Positions 18,730-31,787 are shown, counted from the first letter of the stretch. The stretch is 64,000 bases of DNA from Lithodes maja (GCA_037953745.1 JBAKBP010004457.1:53501-117500); one strand, 5' to 3'. A program made the numbers and translations. Notes: generated from the sequence alone by a model not told the origin.

Positions 18730-21700
18730 ATGGATAAAAACGATAAAGAGACACCGTCTAGTGGGGTGCTGATCAAAGCCCCTAAAAATCAAAGGGTGGG
18801 ACTTCGGGGAGTATTAAATAGGCTAATTGTGGACTTAAACACTTTCATCACTACTGCTGAACTAGAGGAATTGGAGGCTAGATTAGATAACGTCCAGGCT
18901 ACCCACGGTCGTATTACGGCTCTGAGTGAGGTGATTGTTGCTGACATGATAGAGGAAGAAGAGATAGATACAGAGTGTATTAATCGCGCCCTCTATGACG
19001 AACCTGTCTTTAGAGCGAAGCGCCTACTTGCGACAGCGTGCTGTCGCAAGTAAGAAGGGAGGCGATAATGAGGCCCATAGAAGGGCTGACCCAAAACATA
19101 CTGTACACCTCCCTAAGCTCAATCTTCCTACATTTGGGGGCAAGTTAACCGAGTGGTTAGCTTTCTGGGACGTGTTTCGATCTACGGTTCATGAATCCTC
19201 TTTGGATAATGTCCGCAAGTTTCACTATCTGAAGGGACAAATGGAAGGAGAGGCCTTACATTTAATAGAGGGTTTTACAGTAGTGGGTGGTAGTTATCTT
19301 GAAGCGGTACACCTATTAGAGTCCACATACGGGATAGAGAGCAGTTGAAGATGGCCCATGTTGTTGCCTTGTTGGGGCTCGCAGAACCACAGTATAAGGT
19401 TGATGAGTTGACAAACTTCAGGGCATATATGGAGTGCCATACTCGATCGCTAGACACCCTAGGGCTTACCACGCAGGAAATGATAGTCATTATCTTGCGT
19501 CAGAAGCTTCCTATGGCAATACTTGATAAGGTAAGATCATTTGAGCTGGGGGAGTTCAAAACTCAGTTCAGCAAGGAGATCAATAATCTACAGTTGAACA
19601 AAGGGAGAATGTATGTGTCGAGAGGGAGTGAGAATGTGGAGAAGAGGGGAACAGTAAGCATGACAGTGGGGACTAAAGTAAAGAAATATGGTGCGTATAA
19701 GAAACCTGCTCAGATTCTATGTAAGCTATGTAACAACAAACATAAATGGAGTTTTTGCGTAAAATACCCGACAAATGAGACAAAACTAGCACAGGCGAAA
19801 AGATTGAAGCTATGTGTAGGTTGTCTAAGTGGGGAACATGGTAAGCAGGGACAATGTACTGCTACATACTTAAGGCCCTGTCGGCACTGCAAAGGACATC
19901 ACTTTGATAAGTTGTGTCCAACAGCAGATAAAGTCAAAGACGTCAAAAATGAGGGTACTACAACTGTGGCACTAGGTAGCACGCAAGACACCACTATATT
20001 GCCCACAATACAGATTCCCATGGAAGGTAATGACAGTAACAAAGTTTGTCGGGTACTTCTAGATCAAGGGTCTCAACGTTCCTTTATAAAGAGGTCCGTA
20101 CTAGTGGGACTGAAGCACCGAATCGTAGGGGCTGAGACTCTTCGATTACAGGGCTTCACAGGGGTTACTGATAAACAAGACTACGAGATAGCGGAGATTT
20201 CATATTTCTATCGTAAAAACCGGTACTTTATGACTTGTATCGTAGTAGACACCCTACTAGAATATGTATCTGTGGGTGTGAAGAAGGTGGAACACTCATT
20301 ACGTAGCAAGGGGGTTAACTTGTCAGATCCCATGGGAAATCAGAGTGAGGTGCATGTTCTACTTGGTGTGGATCATTATTATGAAGTAGTATACCCTGGA
20401 TTTAAAAAGATGTGTGGTGTAATTTTAATCCCCACTAAATTTGGATACTGCATGAGCGGAAAGGTGCATACTACACAGTCAAAGGTCCTGGTCGACACGG
20501 TCTCGATATATAGAGTCAATGTAACCGCGGCAGAGGAGTTGGGAAGGGAGGATTCCCAACCTAGTGACCCTAAGATGGCTGCCGAGTTCGACCTGGAACG
20601 ACTGTGGAGATTGGATCACATAGGCATTAATCCTATGGAGACTGATTATGACTCGGAAGTTGCGCTACAAAGGTTTGACGAGTCTGTGTGCTACTGTGCC
20701 TCAGACAAGCAATATAAAGTTAGTTTACCCTGGAAGAACAGTGAGATAAGCCTGCCTACCAACTATGGTTTGGCATTAGGTCGCTTGCGCGCATTGCAGC
20801 GGAAATTGTCTAACGAACCGAGCATGCGCCAGGCGTATGACGATGTATTTCGCAGTTATGAGGATAGGGCTTTATAGAGAGAGTCGATGTCAAGGAACCG
20901 TGTAAGAAGGGTAGGGTTCACTATCTGGCCCATCATGGGGTAAAGAAAGACAGCGTCACCACACCAATACGGGTGGTGTATGACTGTTCTGCCCACCAAG
21001 GTCAACAACCCAGTCTGAATGACTGCCTGTTGAAAGGTCCGTCCATGGTGTCGGACCTGTCCCAACATCTATTGCGGTTTAGGCTGGGAAAGTACGCCTA
21101 TACCAGTGACATCGAGAAAGCATTCTTGATGGTCAAGCTAAAGGAGGAAGATAGAGATGTTACCCGCTTTCTTTGGTTCGGCGACATTAGCGACTCTGAA
21201 AGTCCCATCATAATATACCGTTTTTGGGTTGTACTCTTTGGGGCCACTTGCTCGCAGTTTTTGTTAAATGCCACAATCAGAAAACATCTAGCTGACACTC
21301 GTGAGGACACAAGTAAACTATCTCGCGGATTATACATTGACAATTTGCAGGGTACTAGCGATAGTCAAGATGATTTGTTATATTTATGCATACTGGCAAG
21401 CACGCAGATTGTTTGCGGATGCACATCTATTTCTCCGCGAGTGGGTTACTAATAGTGAAGATCTTCAGAGTTTAATACAGGTGGATGGTACGGCATCTCT
21501 TAACCAGGAAAAGTCCAGAAATTTGGGGATGATCTGGCAACATAAACATAACATACTAACTTTTCAAACAAGGTCTTTTGCTCAGCAGACAGGAGCGCAC
21601 ACCAAAAGAAGTCTGTTGAGCAAAGTTGCGCAATTTTTTTATCCTTTGGGTGTAGCATTACCCGTTACCATAAGAGCTAGGATTCTAATGCAGGAAGTTT

Positions 21701-24024
21701 GGAGACGTAAGATAGGATGGGATGACAGTTTGCCCGAGGACCTGAATGGCCAAGGGATATTGTTGTTGAATGAATATGCCATCCTATGTACTAAACCTAT
21801 ACCTCGTAAAGTGGCGGCGTTCGGTGACGTTACGTTACACACGTTTTGCGATGCTAGCGCCACGGCATACGGGGTAGCCATATATGTTGTTACTTCATTT
21901 GGGGCACATTTAGTTACAGCCCGGGCCAAGGTAGCCCCGGTTAAAAAGGTAACTATCCCTAAAATGGAATTGACTGCCATGCTGCTATTAGCACGTCTGG
22001 TGCAACATGTACGCGCAGCATACGAGAGCGAATTAAATATTGAAATCGTTAATGTATGATGCGATAGTCAGGTCGCACTCAACTGGATACATAGCAAGAA
22101 GTCTCTGCCAGTTTATGTGCGGAATAGGGTAGATGAGATTAGAGCCCTTTTGCCAGACGTTGCTTATCATTATGTAAATACAAAGGAAAACCCTAGTGAT
22201 CTCATAACTAGGGGTATAACGGCTAGCCAGTTAATGAAGTCCGAATTGTGGTGGCATGGTCCAAAGTGGTTGCTCCATGAAAGTGAATGGACGATATGGC
22301 GTGCTGTTGGTGAGGGACTTCTGCCACTGGAAACAGTGGCAGTTACAGCCCAACCAAATGAGCCACCGGGTCCTATCATGAAGTGGGCAAGATTCGGTGA
22401 CTATAATAAACTAGTCAGAGTTGTAGCTTGGGTGTTGCGATATGTATCCAATCTCAAGCTTAAAGTAACGGGCCAACTCTGCAACAGGGGTCACAACATT
22501 GATGCTCGTGAATTTAAAGCAGCTGAAGTAACTTTGATCAAATGGGTTCAAATAGAAACCTTTTCCAATGAATTAGAATCCTTGAAAGGCTCGAATAAGA
22601 CATTAATGCCTAATATAGTGCGTCAATTAAGGTTGCACCTAGACAATGGCCTCATCAGGTGTGAGGGTCGCCTGAAGTGGTCGGGTGTACCAGATGGCAC
22701 AAACCGACCTATACTTATGCCAACAAGACATCACGTTACTGATCTATTGATCATACGTGCACATAGGGAAGTGAAACACTACGGGGTATGTCATATTATA
22801 TCCAATTTACGTCTCACATGGTGGATACCCAGGGTTCGACAAGTAGCTCGACGCGTAGTACGAAAGTGTGTAATATGCCAGAGACTAAAGGGTAAACCGT
22901 ATGCAACTGGACCAGCTCCACCCCTACCTGAATGCCGTGTAAAGCACGTAGAACCTTTCCAAGCGGTAGGATTAGATTACACAGGGGCAATGAAGACGAG
23001 GGAGAGTGAGAAGGTTTATATATTATTGTTTACCTGTGCGACATCTCGAGCGGTACACCTAGAACTATGTGATAATATGTCTAGCGAAGAATTTATGCTG
23101 GCGTTCAGACGGTTTTGTGCCCGTCGTTCATTCCCTCAACTCATTCTTAGCGACAATGCTCCCACTTATGTCCAAGTATCAAAATATCTAAAGGATATGA
23201 GTAGTGATCCTGCTATCATCACTTTTTTGGGAGAGAAGAAGTGCGAATGGAGGTTCATTCCAGTTAAGGCACCTTGGTTTGGTGGAATGTGGGAACGGTG
23301 TGTCGGCATAGTAAAGTCAGGACTCAGAGCGGTTGTAGGACGTGCTCTATTAAAGAAGAGTGAGTTGACGACAGTCCTCACAGAGATAGAGGCAGTCGTG
23401 AATGATCGCCCGCTTACATATGTGTACACCGACCTGCAAGAACCACTACCATTAACGCCAGCTCACTTGCTATATGGAAAACCATTGACTGCGTTTCCAT
23501 CTGATTTTCAATCCATAGTAGAGTTAGAGCATCCCTCGTTGTACTCTGAGGTAGCGGTGTCTAAGATATACCAGTATATATCCAGGATAATCGAGGATTT
23601 TAGGAAACGGTGGATTAGTGAATATCTGCTAGCATTGAGGGAAAGGAGTGTTACTCCCTCTGGTAGACCAACGGCACCTACAGTTGGCGAAGTTGTTTTA
23701 ATTAAAGAAGATAGTCCTCGTTTATACAGGAAATTAGGCCGCGTATTGGAGGTATACAAGGGGGCAGACTCTGTAGAGCGGGTGGCGCTATTAAAGACAG
23801 CCACTGGAACTACTGTTCGTCCTATCGCACGTTTGTACGCTTTGGAGCTCGATTCCGCATTGCAATCTGAGGCTCCACCTGTTATTGCTGGGTCCGAGGA
23901 TTCTCAGAGGAACGACTCACCTCTTACTGATGGTGATCATTCTCGGACCGGGACGCGTCCCAGACGCGCTGCTGCTGGCGCCGTCGACTTGTGGCGTCAG
24001 AAGATAGTCTCTGGGCAACTTTAG
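18730..24024 (+). pseudogene. gag-pol: BEL/Pao gag-pol of copy A, broken
   Basis: Order is gag, protease, RT, RNase H, integrase. Gag starts at the ATG 18730 and has a DUF1759-like region, then a Cys/His-rich nucleocapsid with CKLCNNKHKWSFC and CRHCKGHHFDKLC. Protease has LLDQGSQRSFI. RT shows VYDCSAHQGQQPSLND and the BEL-type YIDN box near 21333. RNase H has FCDASATAYGVAI. Integrase has a zinc-binding segment (H-x-x-x-x-H-x-G, CVICQ), GLDYTGAM, LSDNAPTY and a C-terminal LTPAHLLYGKPLT. Breaks: a 4-nt palindromic expansion near 19030; a missing G near 19333; a stop near 20875; a frameshift near 21380; TGG changed to TGA near 22058. The stop at 20875 and the shift at 21380 are shared with copy B. 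Confidence 0.9.
19027..19050 (+). repeat. 24-bp palindrome formed by a copy-A-specific insertion
   Basis: CTTGCGACAGC, then GT, then its exact reverse complement. BEL B and both minus-strand copies have a sequence 4 nt shorter here without the long left arm. The change shifts the gag frame. Confidence 0.85.
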
Positions 24025-24063
24025 ATTTAAGGTGGGGTTCAGGTCTTTTTTGTGGGGGGAGTG
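24025..24063 (+). promoter_or_regulatory. Polypurine tract of BEL A
   Basis: The G-rich run GTGGGGGGAGTG directly precedes the 3' LTR, with an identical run before the 3' LTR of BEL B. It is the expected plus-strand primer site. Confidence 0.7.
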
Positions 24064-24853
24064 TATCGTATAAATACGATAGAATATGACTCTTTTGTGA
24101 TCTCGTATGTCTCTGTGACGTCACGATCTCTCCTACAGCACGACGTAGGACGAGTAGATCGTATATTATAAGATTGTAAATAAGTTAAGTTATAAAAGGC
24201 CTAATATGCTATTAAGCAATATTGCCATGGTCTTATGTAGTATATATGAATTTATCGTATATATTAATATAATTTATCGTAATGAGCAACCTAGATGCGG
24301 TACGATAATTTGGGCTCCTGACGTTTTGCCAAGGCAGCAAGGTGTGTCTTCGAGGTACGCCAGAGCCTTCACGAACACCAACCAGTTAACATCTAAATTT
24401 TCCGCCCTCAGTTGATCGAGCTTTTGTGCCTCTAATCACAATACACATACAGCAATACACACAGCTACACCATCACAACGCTCTGTTCGACACCATGACT
24501 GACTGATAGATAAGCATATTATTCATGTCCATTCCCATGTAATCATTTATTCTTTCTTTAACTTGACTCGAGTCTTGGGACCGAAGTCTCGTTCCCCATT
24601 GTCCACCGCCATATTGGGTAAAACGTTCTCCCTTGCCTCATTGCCACGTGGAACTATTGGTGAGTTAATTCCTGGCTAATATTAACCCTTATAACCTTAC
24701 CCTATATATACATTTATTATGTGAGACCTTTGGATATAAATTAGCTTGTTTCAGATTGAATTCAATTTAGATATAGAGTAGTTTCATTTAGATTGATTTG
24801 ATTTGATTCATTATAGCTTAGTAATATTTAACTTCCATTGATAGTTTACCACA
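24064..24853 (+). repeat. 3' LTR of BEL A
   Basis: 790 bp, near-identical to 16970-17759. It preserves the uninterrupted target sites of the tRNA-like tandem insertion (near 24164) and of Ty3/gypsy element 2 (CTAT at 24702-24705) seen in unit II. Confidence 0.9.
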
Positions 24854-25568
24854 TACTCCATATCTAAATTGAATTCAATCTGAAACAAGCTAATTTATAT
24901 CCAAAGGTCACACACAATAAATTACATATAAGGTAAGGTTATAAGGGTTAATAATATCCAGGAATTAATTCACCAATAGTTCCATGTGGCAACGAGACAA
25001 AGAAGACCGTTTACCCAATATGGCGGACAATGGGGAAGCGAGACGCCGGACCTGAGGCTCAGGTCAAGTGAAAGAAAGAATCAAATGATTATATGAGAAT
25101 GGACATGAATACTATGCTTATCTATCAGTCAGTCATGGCGTCGATGAGAGCGTCGTGATGGTGTAGATGTATGTATTGCTGGCAGTTTATTGTGATTAGA
25201 GGCACAAAAGCTCGATCAACTGAGGGAGGAAATTAGATGTTAACTAAATGGTGTTCGTGGAGGCTCTGAGCTCTCTTTCTCAGAGTCATACCTTCCTGCC
25301 TTGGCAAACGCCAGGGCTCAAATTATCGTACCGATTCTATGTTGCTAAATACGATAAATTATATTAATATATACGATAAATTTATATATACTACATAAGA
25401 CCGTGTCAATATTACTCTAACAGCATATAAGGTCTTTTATAATCTTAACTTACTTACAACATGTAATCACGATGTATTCATCCTACGTCGTGCAGCGGGA
25501 ACGAGCGTGACGTCACAGAGACGTACGGTAGCACAAAAAGTGTCGTACACTATCGTATTTACACGATA
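24854..25568 (-). repeat. Remainder of the minus-strand BEL LTR, unit I
   Basis: Reverse complement of a diverged BEL LTR lacking its last 70-80 nt; that missing end is at 16894-16969. Together they make one LTR split by BEL A. The uninterrupted AGCATATAAGG site of the Academ insertion is at 25423-25433. Confidence 0.85.
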
Positions 25569-28500
25569 GTGGGAGTGTGGAATGGGTGTGTGTGCTGGAG
25601 TGAGTGAGGGAATAGCGAGAGTAGGTGCGTGTTTGTTTGCAAATAACAAATGAAAGGAGCGTGTAAGAGACTATGGGTCTGTGGGTTCAAGGATTATGTG
25701 GGTGAGAATGAAAGTTGGAATACAAACGTGGGTGGTTGTGTGTGTGTATGCTCCGACAGAGGATAAACCTGCAAGTGAGAAAGAGGAGTTCTATATCAAT
25801 CTAAGCATGTACACACTTTCCAACTGCGCTATCATAGGCTATGCATTGGTGAAAGGAAATAGTAATTAATGGAGCACTTAACCCTAGGGAAGGCCTCTCG
25901 ATAAACTACTACTGACCCTGAATGAATTATTATGTTCTCTCCACCAACCAACTTTACTCCTAAACTCGATTAATGAAATTAACAAACACATGTGGCAGTC
26001 CGGGGATTCGAACCTAGGATGCTCACTTCGAAAATCAACACACTTATGCATTGCACCACGAAGACAGTTAAAGAAAGGTGGACAAGCCTACGATTTATTA
26101 TGCAGTTTCGAATCCTGCATATCAATCTAAGCATGTACACACTTTCCAACTGCGCTATCATAGGCTATGCATAGGTGAAAGGAAATAGTAATTAATGGGG
26201 CACTTAACCCTAGGGAAGGCCTCTCGATAAACTACTACTGAACCTGAATTAATTATTATGTTCTCTCCACCAACCAACTTTACTCCTAAACTCGATAAAT
26301 GAAATTAACAAACACATGTGGCAGTCCGGGGATTCGAACCTAGGATGCTCACATCGAAAATCAACACACTTATGCATTGCACCACGAAGACAGTTAAAGA
26401 AAGGTGGACAAGCCTACGATTTATTATGCAGTTTCGAATCCTGCATATCAATCTAAGCATGTACACACTTTCCAACTGCGCTATCATTGGCTATGCATAG
26501 GTGAAAGGAAATAGTAATTAATGGGGCACTTAACCCTAGGGAAGGCCTCTCGATAAGCTACTACTGAACCTGAATGAATGATTATGTTCTCTCCACCAAC
26601 CAACTTTACTCCTAAACTCGATTAATGAAATTAACAAACACATGTGGCAGTCCGGGGATTCGAACCTAGGATGCTCACATCGAAAATCAACACAGTTATG
26701 CATTGCACCACGAAGACAGTTAAAGAAAGGTGGACAAGCCTACGATTTATTATGCAGTTTCGAATCCTGCATATCAATCTAAGCATGTACACACTTTCCA
26801 ACTGCGCTATCATAGGCTATGCATAGGTGAAAGGAAATAGTAATTAATGGGGCACTTAACCCTAGGGAAGGCCTCTCGATAAACTACTACTGAACCTGAA
26901 TGAATTGAGGTATTGGAGGGGGTCTGTCTGACCATTATGTAGTAGTAGCTAAAATTAGGATACAAAAGAAGTGAGTGAGGAGAACTGGAGGGAGGCGAGA
27001 GGAAGGTGGAATGGCGAGGAGGGTGGAGAGGTTGCAGGAGGAAGATATCAAGTAAGAGTTCAGGGGAGCAGTAGAAAGACGACTAACTAGGTTTGATCTA
27101 GATTCTAGAAAGTATGGAGGAAGTGGAGGAGATGAGCAAAGTGTTTACTGAAGAGATCTGTGCAGCATGTGAGGAGATGTGTGGAGTAAGGAGAAGAGGG
27201 AGGGGAGTGAAGGGTACAGCATGGTGAACAGAAGAGGTAAAAATAGCTTTGGAAGACAAGAAGAAAGCGTATAGAGAGTCGTTGGGTAGTAGAGGGAATG
27301 AAGATTTGGCGAGACAGAAACGAGCGAAGTACTTGGAGAAAAAGAGAGTGTTGAAGAGAGTAGTGAAGGAAAGTAAGAGAAGAGTAGATAAGGAATTTGG
27401 AAGGAAGCTGAGTGTAAAATGGAGGGTGTGTAAGACACTGTTCTGGAAAGAAGTCAAGAAAGTTAGGGAAGGTAGCAAGGGAAACAGTAAGGGTGTGAAA
27501 GATAAGAATGGGCGAGTGCTAGCCGAAAAGCAAGAGAGAGTCGAAAGATGGGGGGAGTACTTCAACGAATTGCTAAATGTAAGAAATATAAAGCGCCAGC
27601 AAACATAGTTGGATGAGGTATGGGAGGGAGAAAAAGAGAAGTAGTGGAGGAGGAGGTGGGGATCAGGAGGTCAGAAGTGTGTGATGCCATGAAAAGAGTG
27701 AAGTTGGGGAAAGCATCAGGAATAGATAGAGTGTGTGGGGAAATGTTGAGGTATGGTGGTGAGATAGTGATCGAATGGGTATGGAAAATGTGTCAACTAA
27801 CATGGGAGAAGGAGAGTGCACCTGATGACTTGAAGATATAATAGTCCCCCTATATAAGGCTAAAGGGGAAAGAGGAGTGTGTGGTAACCATCGAGGAATA
27901 TGTCTTCTAAGCATAGTAGGGAAGGTGTACAGTAGGGTAGTGAATGAGAGAGTGAGAGCAAGAACAGAGAAATGGATAGGTGACGAGCAGGGCGGTTTTA
28001 GGAAGGGAAGAGGATGTGTAGAACATATTTTTACCCTTAAATGTGTTTTGGAGAAATATCTGGAGAAGCAACAAAAACTGTATGTTGCCTTTATGGACTT
28101 GGAGAGGGCCTATGACAGAGTGGATAGAGAAGGTATGTGGAAAGTACTTAGAATATACGGAGTAGATGGCAAATTGCTGAAAGCAGTGAGGAGCATGTAA
28201 CTATGAGGGTGCAAAGGCAGCAGTATGTGTGGAGAATGATCAAAGTGAGTTCTTTGATCTGAATGTAGGGTTGAAACAGGGGTGTGTGATGTCCCCATGG
28301 TTGTTCACTGTATATATGGATGGAGTCATGATAGAAATACAAGGAAGAGCAGTGGATGTTTGTGTATTGCTGATAAGGGAGGGAAACGATTGGAAGCTAT
28401 CTGTACTACTGTTTGCTGATGATACTGTTCTGATGAGGGATAATGAAAGGGAGTAGCAGGGTCTGGTATATATGTTTGGAACAGTGTGCAAAAAACGGAA

Positions 28501-29068
28501 TCTGAAGGTAATGCGGGGAAGATCAAGGGTATGGTCTTCGAAAAGGGTGAAGCCACAGAGTGTGAGGTGAAGTTGAACGATCAGGCTATTGAGATTGTCA
28601 GCTCATTTAAGTATCTGGGCAGTGTGCTGAGTAAAGATGGGACTATGGATGAAGAAGTGTGGGAGAAGGTGCAACAGGGGAAAAGGGTTGTAGAAACGCT
28701 GAATGCAGTAACATAAAATAGGGTGGTCAGTAAGGAAGTGAAGAAGTCCCCCGTATATCATGCCGCCCGAGAGCGGCCCTCTGCGGGTCCCTCAACGTAA
28801 ACGTAAACGCATGACAGTGTGGTAATCCCGACACTGACTTACGGAAGTGAAGCATGGACGTTGATGAAGAAACTCGGACCAAGAGTGAGAGTAGTGGAAA
28901 TTAGTTACTTGAGAAGTGCGTGCGGAGTTACATGGAGGGATCGACAGACACATGAGGAAGTAAGAAGGAGGTGTGGTGTGGAGGTAGATGTGCTTGAAAG
29001 TGTGAAAAGGAACACCTTGAGATGATTCGGCCATATTTAACGTATGGGAAGCGAGAGAATGACTATGG
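25569..29068 (+). pseudogene. RTE-like LINE copy 1, interrupted and 3'-truncated
   Basis: Pieces of an endonuclease/RT frame in several phases. Endonuclease: GSRIMWVRMKVGIQTWVVVC and VCVYAPTEDKPASEKEEFY, then a tandem array in place of the central part, then GLSDHYVVVAK (SDH motif) near 26932. The RT region follows: a linker at 27249-27608; LGKASGIDRVCGEMLRYGG; an RT segment ending in AFMDLERAYDRVD; then LKQGCVMSPWLF and FADDTVLM (about 28250-28440). A thumb segment with TYGSEAWTLMKK lies near 28840. Many stops and frameshifts are present. It ends at 29068, where the second minus-strand BEL begins; copy 2 continues another 200 nt to a (GATA)-type tail. RTE is the best clade guess. Confidence 0.75.
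25794..26906 (-). repeat. 326-bp tandem array, 3.4 units, each with a tRNA-like core
   Basis: The period is exactly 326 bp. On the minus strand each unit has an A-box-like GTGGTGCAATGCATAAG and, about 35 nt on, a B-box GGTTCGAATCC. The tRNA-like cores are at 25993-26060, 26319-26386 and 26645-26712. Units are about 98-99% identical. The array replaces the middle of the LINE endonuclease. It is homologous along its length to the 315-bp units at 41211-41891, which are in the opposite orientation. Confidence 0.85.
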
Positions 29069-30497
29069 GTAATGCTAGACCCAAAGGATCAAAAAATTGT
29101 GCAACTTTGCTCAACAGACTTCTTTTTGAGTGTGCTCCAGTCTGCTGAGCAAAAGACCTTGGTTGAAAAGTTAGTATGTCTTGTTTAGGTTGCCAGAGCA
29201 TCCCCAAATTTCTGGACTTTTCCTGGTTATGAGATGCCGTACCGTCTACCTGTATCAAACACTGAAGATCTTCACTATTAGTAACCCACTCACGGAGAAA
29301 TAAATGTGCTTCTGTAAACAATCTACGTGCTTGCCAGTAGGTATGTAACAAATTATCCTGACTATCACTAGAACCCTGCAAATTGTCTATATACAACCCG
29401 CGAGATAGTTTACTTGTGTCCTCATGAGTATCTGATAGATGTTTTTTGATTGTGGCATTTAACAAAAACTGTGAACATGTAGCACCAAAGAGTACGACCC
29501 GAAAACGGTAGATTACGACCGGACTTTCAGAGTCGCTAATGTCTTCGAACCAAAGAAAGCGGGTAACATCTCTATCTTCCTCTTTTAGTTTGACCATCAA
29601 GAATGCTTTCTCGATGTCACTAGTAAATGCATACTGCCCAAGCCTAAACCGCAATAGGTGTTGCGACAGATCCGACACCAAGGACGGACCTGTCAGCAGG
29701 CAGTCATTTAGACTGGGTTGTTGACCTTGGTGGGCAGAGCAGTCATACACCACCCGTAATGGTGTGGTGACGCTGTCTTTCCTCACCCCATGATGGGCTA
29801 GATAGTGAACCCTCCCCTTCCTAATCGGTTCTTTTACATCGACCCTTTCAATGAAGCCCCTATCTTCATAACTCCGAAAAACATCGTCATACGCCTGGCG
29901 CATGTTCGGTTCATTTGTTAATTTACGCTGTAATGCGCGCAAGCGACCTAATGCCAAACCATAGTTGGTTGGCAGGCTCATCTCACTGTTCTTCCAGGGT
30001 AAACTAACCTTGTATTGCTTGTCTGAGGTACTATAGCTCACAGATTCTTCAAACTTCTTTAGCGCAATTTCCGAGTCATAATCGGTCTCCATAGGATTAA
30101 TGCCTGTGTGATCCAATCTCCAAAGTCGTTCCAGGTCGAACTCGGCAGTCATTTTAGGGTCACTAGGTTGGCAATCCTCCCTTCCCAACTCCTCTGCCGC
30201 GGTTACATTCACTCTTAATATCGAGACCGTGTCGACCAGGACATTTGACTGTGTAGTATGCACCTTTCCGCTCATGCAATAGCCAAATTTAGTGGGGATT
30301 AAAATTACACCACACATTCTTTTAAATCCAGGGTATACTACATCATAATAATGATCCACACCAAGTAGAACATGCACCTCACTCTGATTTCCCATGGGAT
30401 CTGACAAGTTAACCCCTTTGCTACGTAATGCGTGTTCCACCTTCTTCACTCCTACAGATACATATTCTGGTAGGGTGTCTACTACGATACATGTCAT
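29069..30497 (-). pseudogene. pol: BEL/Pao pol segment: protease end and RT, minus-strand copy
   Basis: An open frame of about 470 BEL codons that does not carry the RT-entry stop found in plus-strand copies A and B: at the equivalent of 20875 it reads through (SYEDRGFIERVDVKEPIRKG). RT motifs VVYDCSAHQGQQPSLND, AFTSDIEKAFLMVKL and GLYIDNLQG are present. It continues to LLSKVAQFFDPLGLALP and is cut at the junction with LINE copy 1. Upstream it is separated from the protease frame by an in-frame stop near 30525. Confidence 0.8.
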
Positions 30498-30880
30498 AAA
30501 GTACCTGTTTTTACGGTAGAAATATTAAATCTCCGCTATTTCGTAGTCTTGTTTGTCAGAAACCCCAGTGAAGCCCTGCAATCGAAGAGTCTCAGCCCCT
30601 ACGATTCGGTGCTTAAGTACCATTAATACGGACCTTTTTATAGAGGATCGTTGAGACCCCTGATCAAGAAGTACCCGATAAACCTTGTTACTGTCATTAC
30701 CTTCCATGGGAATCTGTATTGTGGGCAATATAGTAGTGTCTTTCGTGCTACCTAGTGTCAAAGTTGTAGTACCCTCTGGTTTGATGTCTTTGACTTTGTC
30801 TGCTGTAGGACACAACTTGTCAAAGTGACGTCCTTTACAGCGGCGACAGGGCCTTAAGTATGTAGCAGTACATTGTCCCT

Positions 30881-31787
30881 TATCATCAGCAGATCTCGTA
30901 CCTTGGATCCTCCCCATCCTTATCTACAAGTTTCTGGCGAGAAAATTGAGAATGTGGATACTCTGCGTTTGTTAGGAGTTACTCTTGATCCCAAACTTAC
31001 TTTTGAAAAGCATATTCGTTCTTTCTCCTCTTCCATTTCCCCCAAAATTGGTCTGCTTCGCAAGGTTTATAAAACATTTGATTGTGACGCCACAGTTATC
31101 AAGTCTTTTTATGCTTTTATTTTGCCACATTTCGAGTACTGCTCACCTGTCTGGTTGTCAGCAGCTGACTGCCATCTCAAGTTGCTTGACAGGTTGCTAA
31201 ATTCCATAAGTTTTATTCTACCTCATTTGTCTCTTGATTTGTGTCATCGACGTAAAGTTGGTGCCCTTAGTCTTTTATATAAAGTTTTTAACAACCCTCA
31301 GCATCCCTTACATGGGGTTCTGCCTGGGCCCTATGTCCGGGCTCGTGCAACTAGATTCACAAGCAATCTTATTGATCTTGCCATGAACCGTGTTAATTTT
31401 TCTACTACACAGTTTTCACAGTGTTTTGTGCCGGCCATGGTTGACTTGTGGAATAAGTTGCCAATGAGCTAGTCAATTCAGCTCATATCTCCATTTTTAA
31501 GTCTAGAGTTAAAGCATTTTTGCAGCATTAATTCTAATTTTTAAACTTATTTTATTCTATTTTATTGTATTATATTTATACTTGATATCCTCCACTGCAT
31601 AATATGTTATCTGTGTTTAATATGTGTATATGTACAGTATACAGTATATGTTTTTATTTTTTCCTAAGTTGCCGTAGTCTCTCTCCAGTGCCTCCGGGTG
31701 TTTTGTGTGGATTCATCTTGATGGTGTTTCTGCACCCTGGTTGGAGACTTCGGTATCTCATATAATAATAATAATAAATAATAATAA
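30881..31787 (+). mobile_element. CR1/Jockey-like LINE 3' fragment, unit II copy
   Basis: Same insertion as 14466-15371, at the same BEL position. The C-terminal RT-region frame is open here to WNKLPMS (stop near 31472). The 3' UTR and (AAT)n tail follow at about 31763-31787. It has one more G near 31317 than unit I, which keeps the frame. Confidence 0.8.

Larger units (their letters stand above)
16970..24853 (+). mobile_element. BEL/Pao retrotransposon A (unit I), complete but defective
   Basis: Structure: LTR 16970-17759, primer binding site, SGNH-like frame, gag-pol, polypurine tract, LTR 24064-24853. It is flanked by TACTC on both sides (16965-16969 and 24854-24858). The flanks are the two halves of a minus-strand BEL LTR, in which TACTC occurs once, so copy A is inserted in that LTR. 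The two LTRs differ by roughly nine substitutions in 790 bp by eye. The coding region has several frameshifts and stops. Confidence 0.9.

Noticed and set aside
25992..26826. Repeated 60-codon open frames on both strands (starting MAVRGFEPR or MIAQLESV) in the tandem arrays
   Set aside because: They are translations of the tRNA-like repeat; the GFEPR string comes from the T-arm region. They repeat only because the 326-bp unit does.
27098..27565. Long Ser/Leu-rich minus-strand frames opposite the LINE (also 59161-59628)
   Set aside because: Antisense of the Lys/Glu/Arg-rich LINE linker; composition is a shadow of the sense frame.
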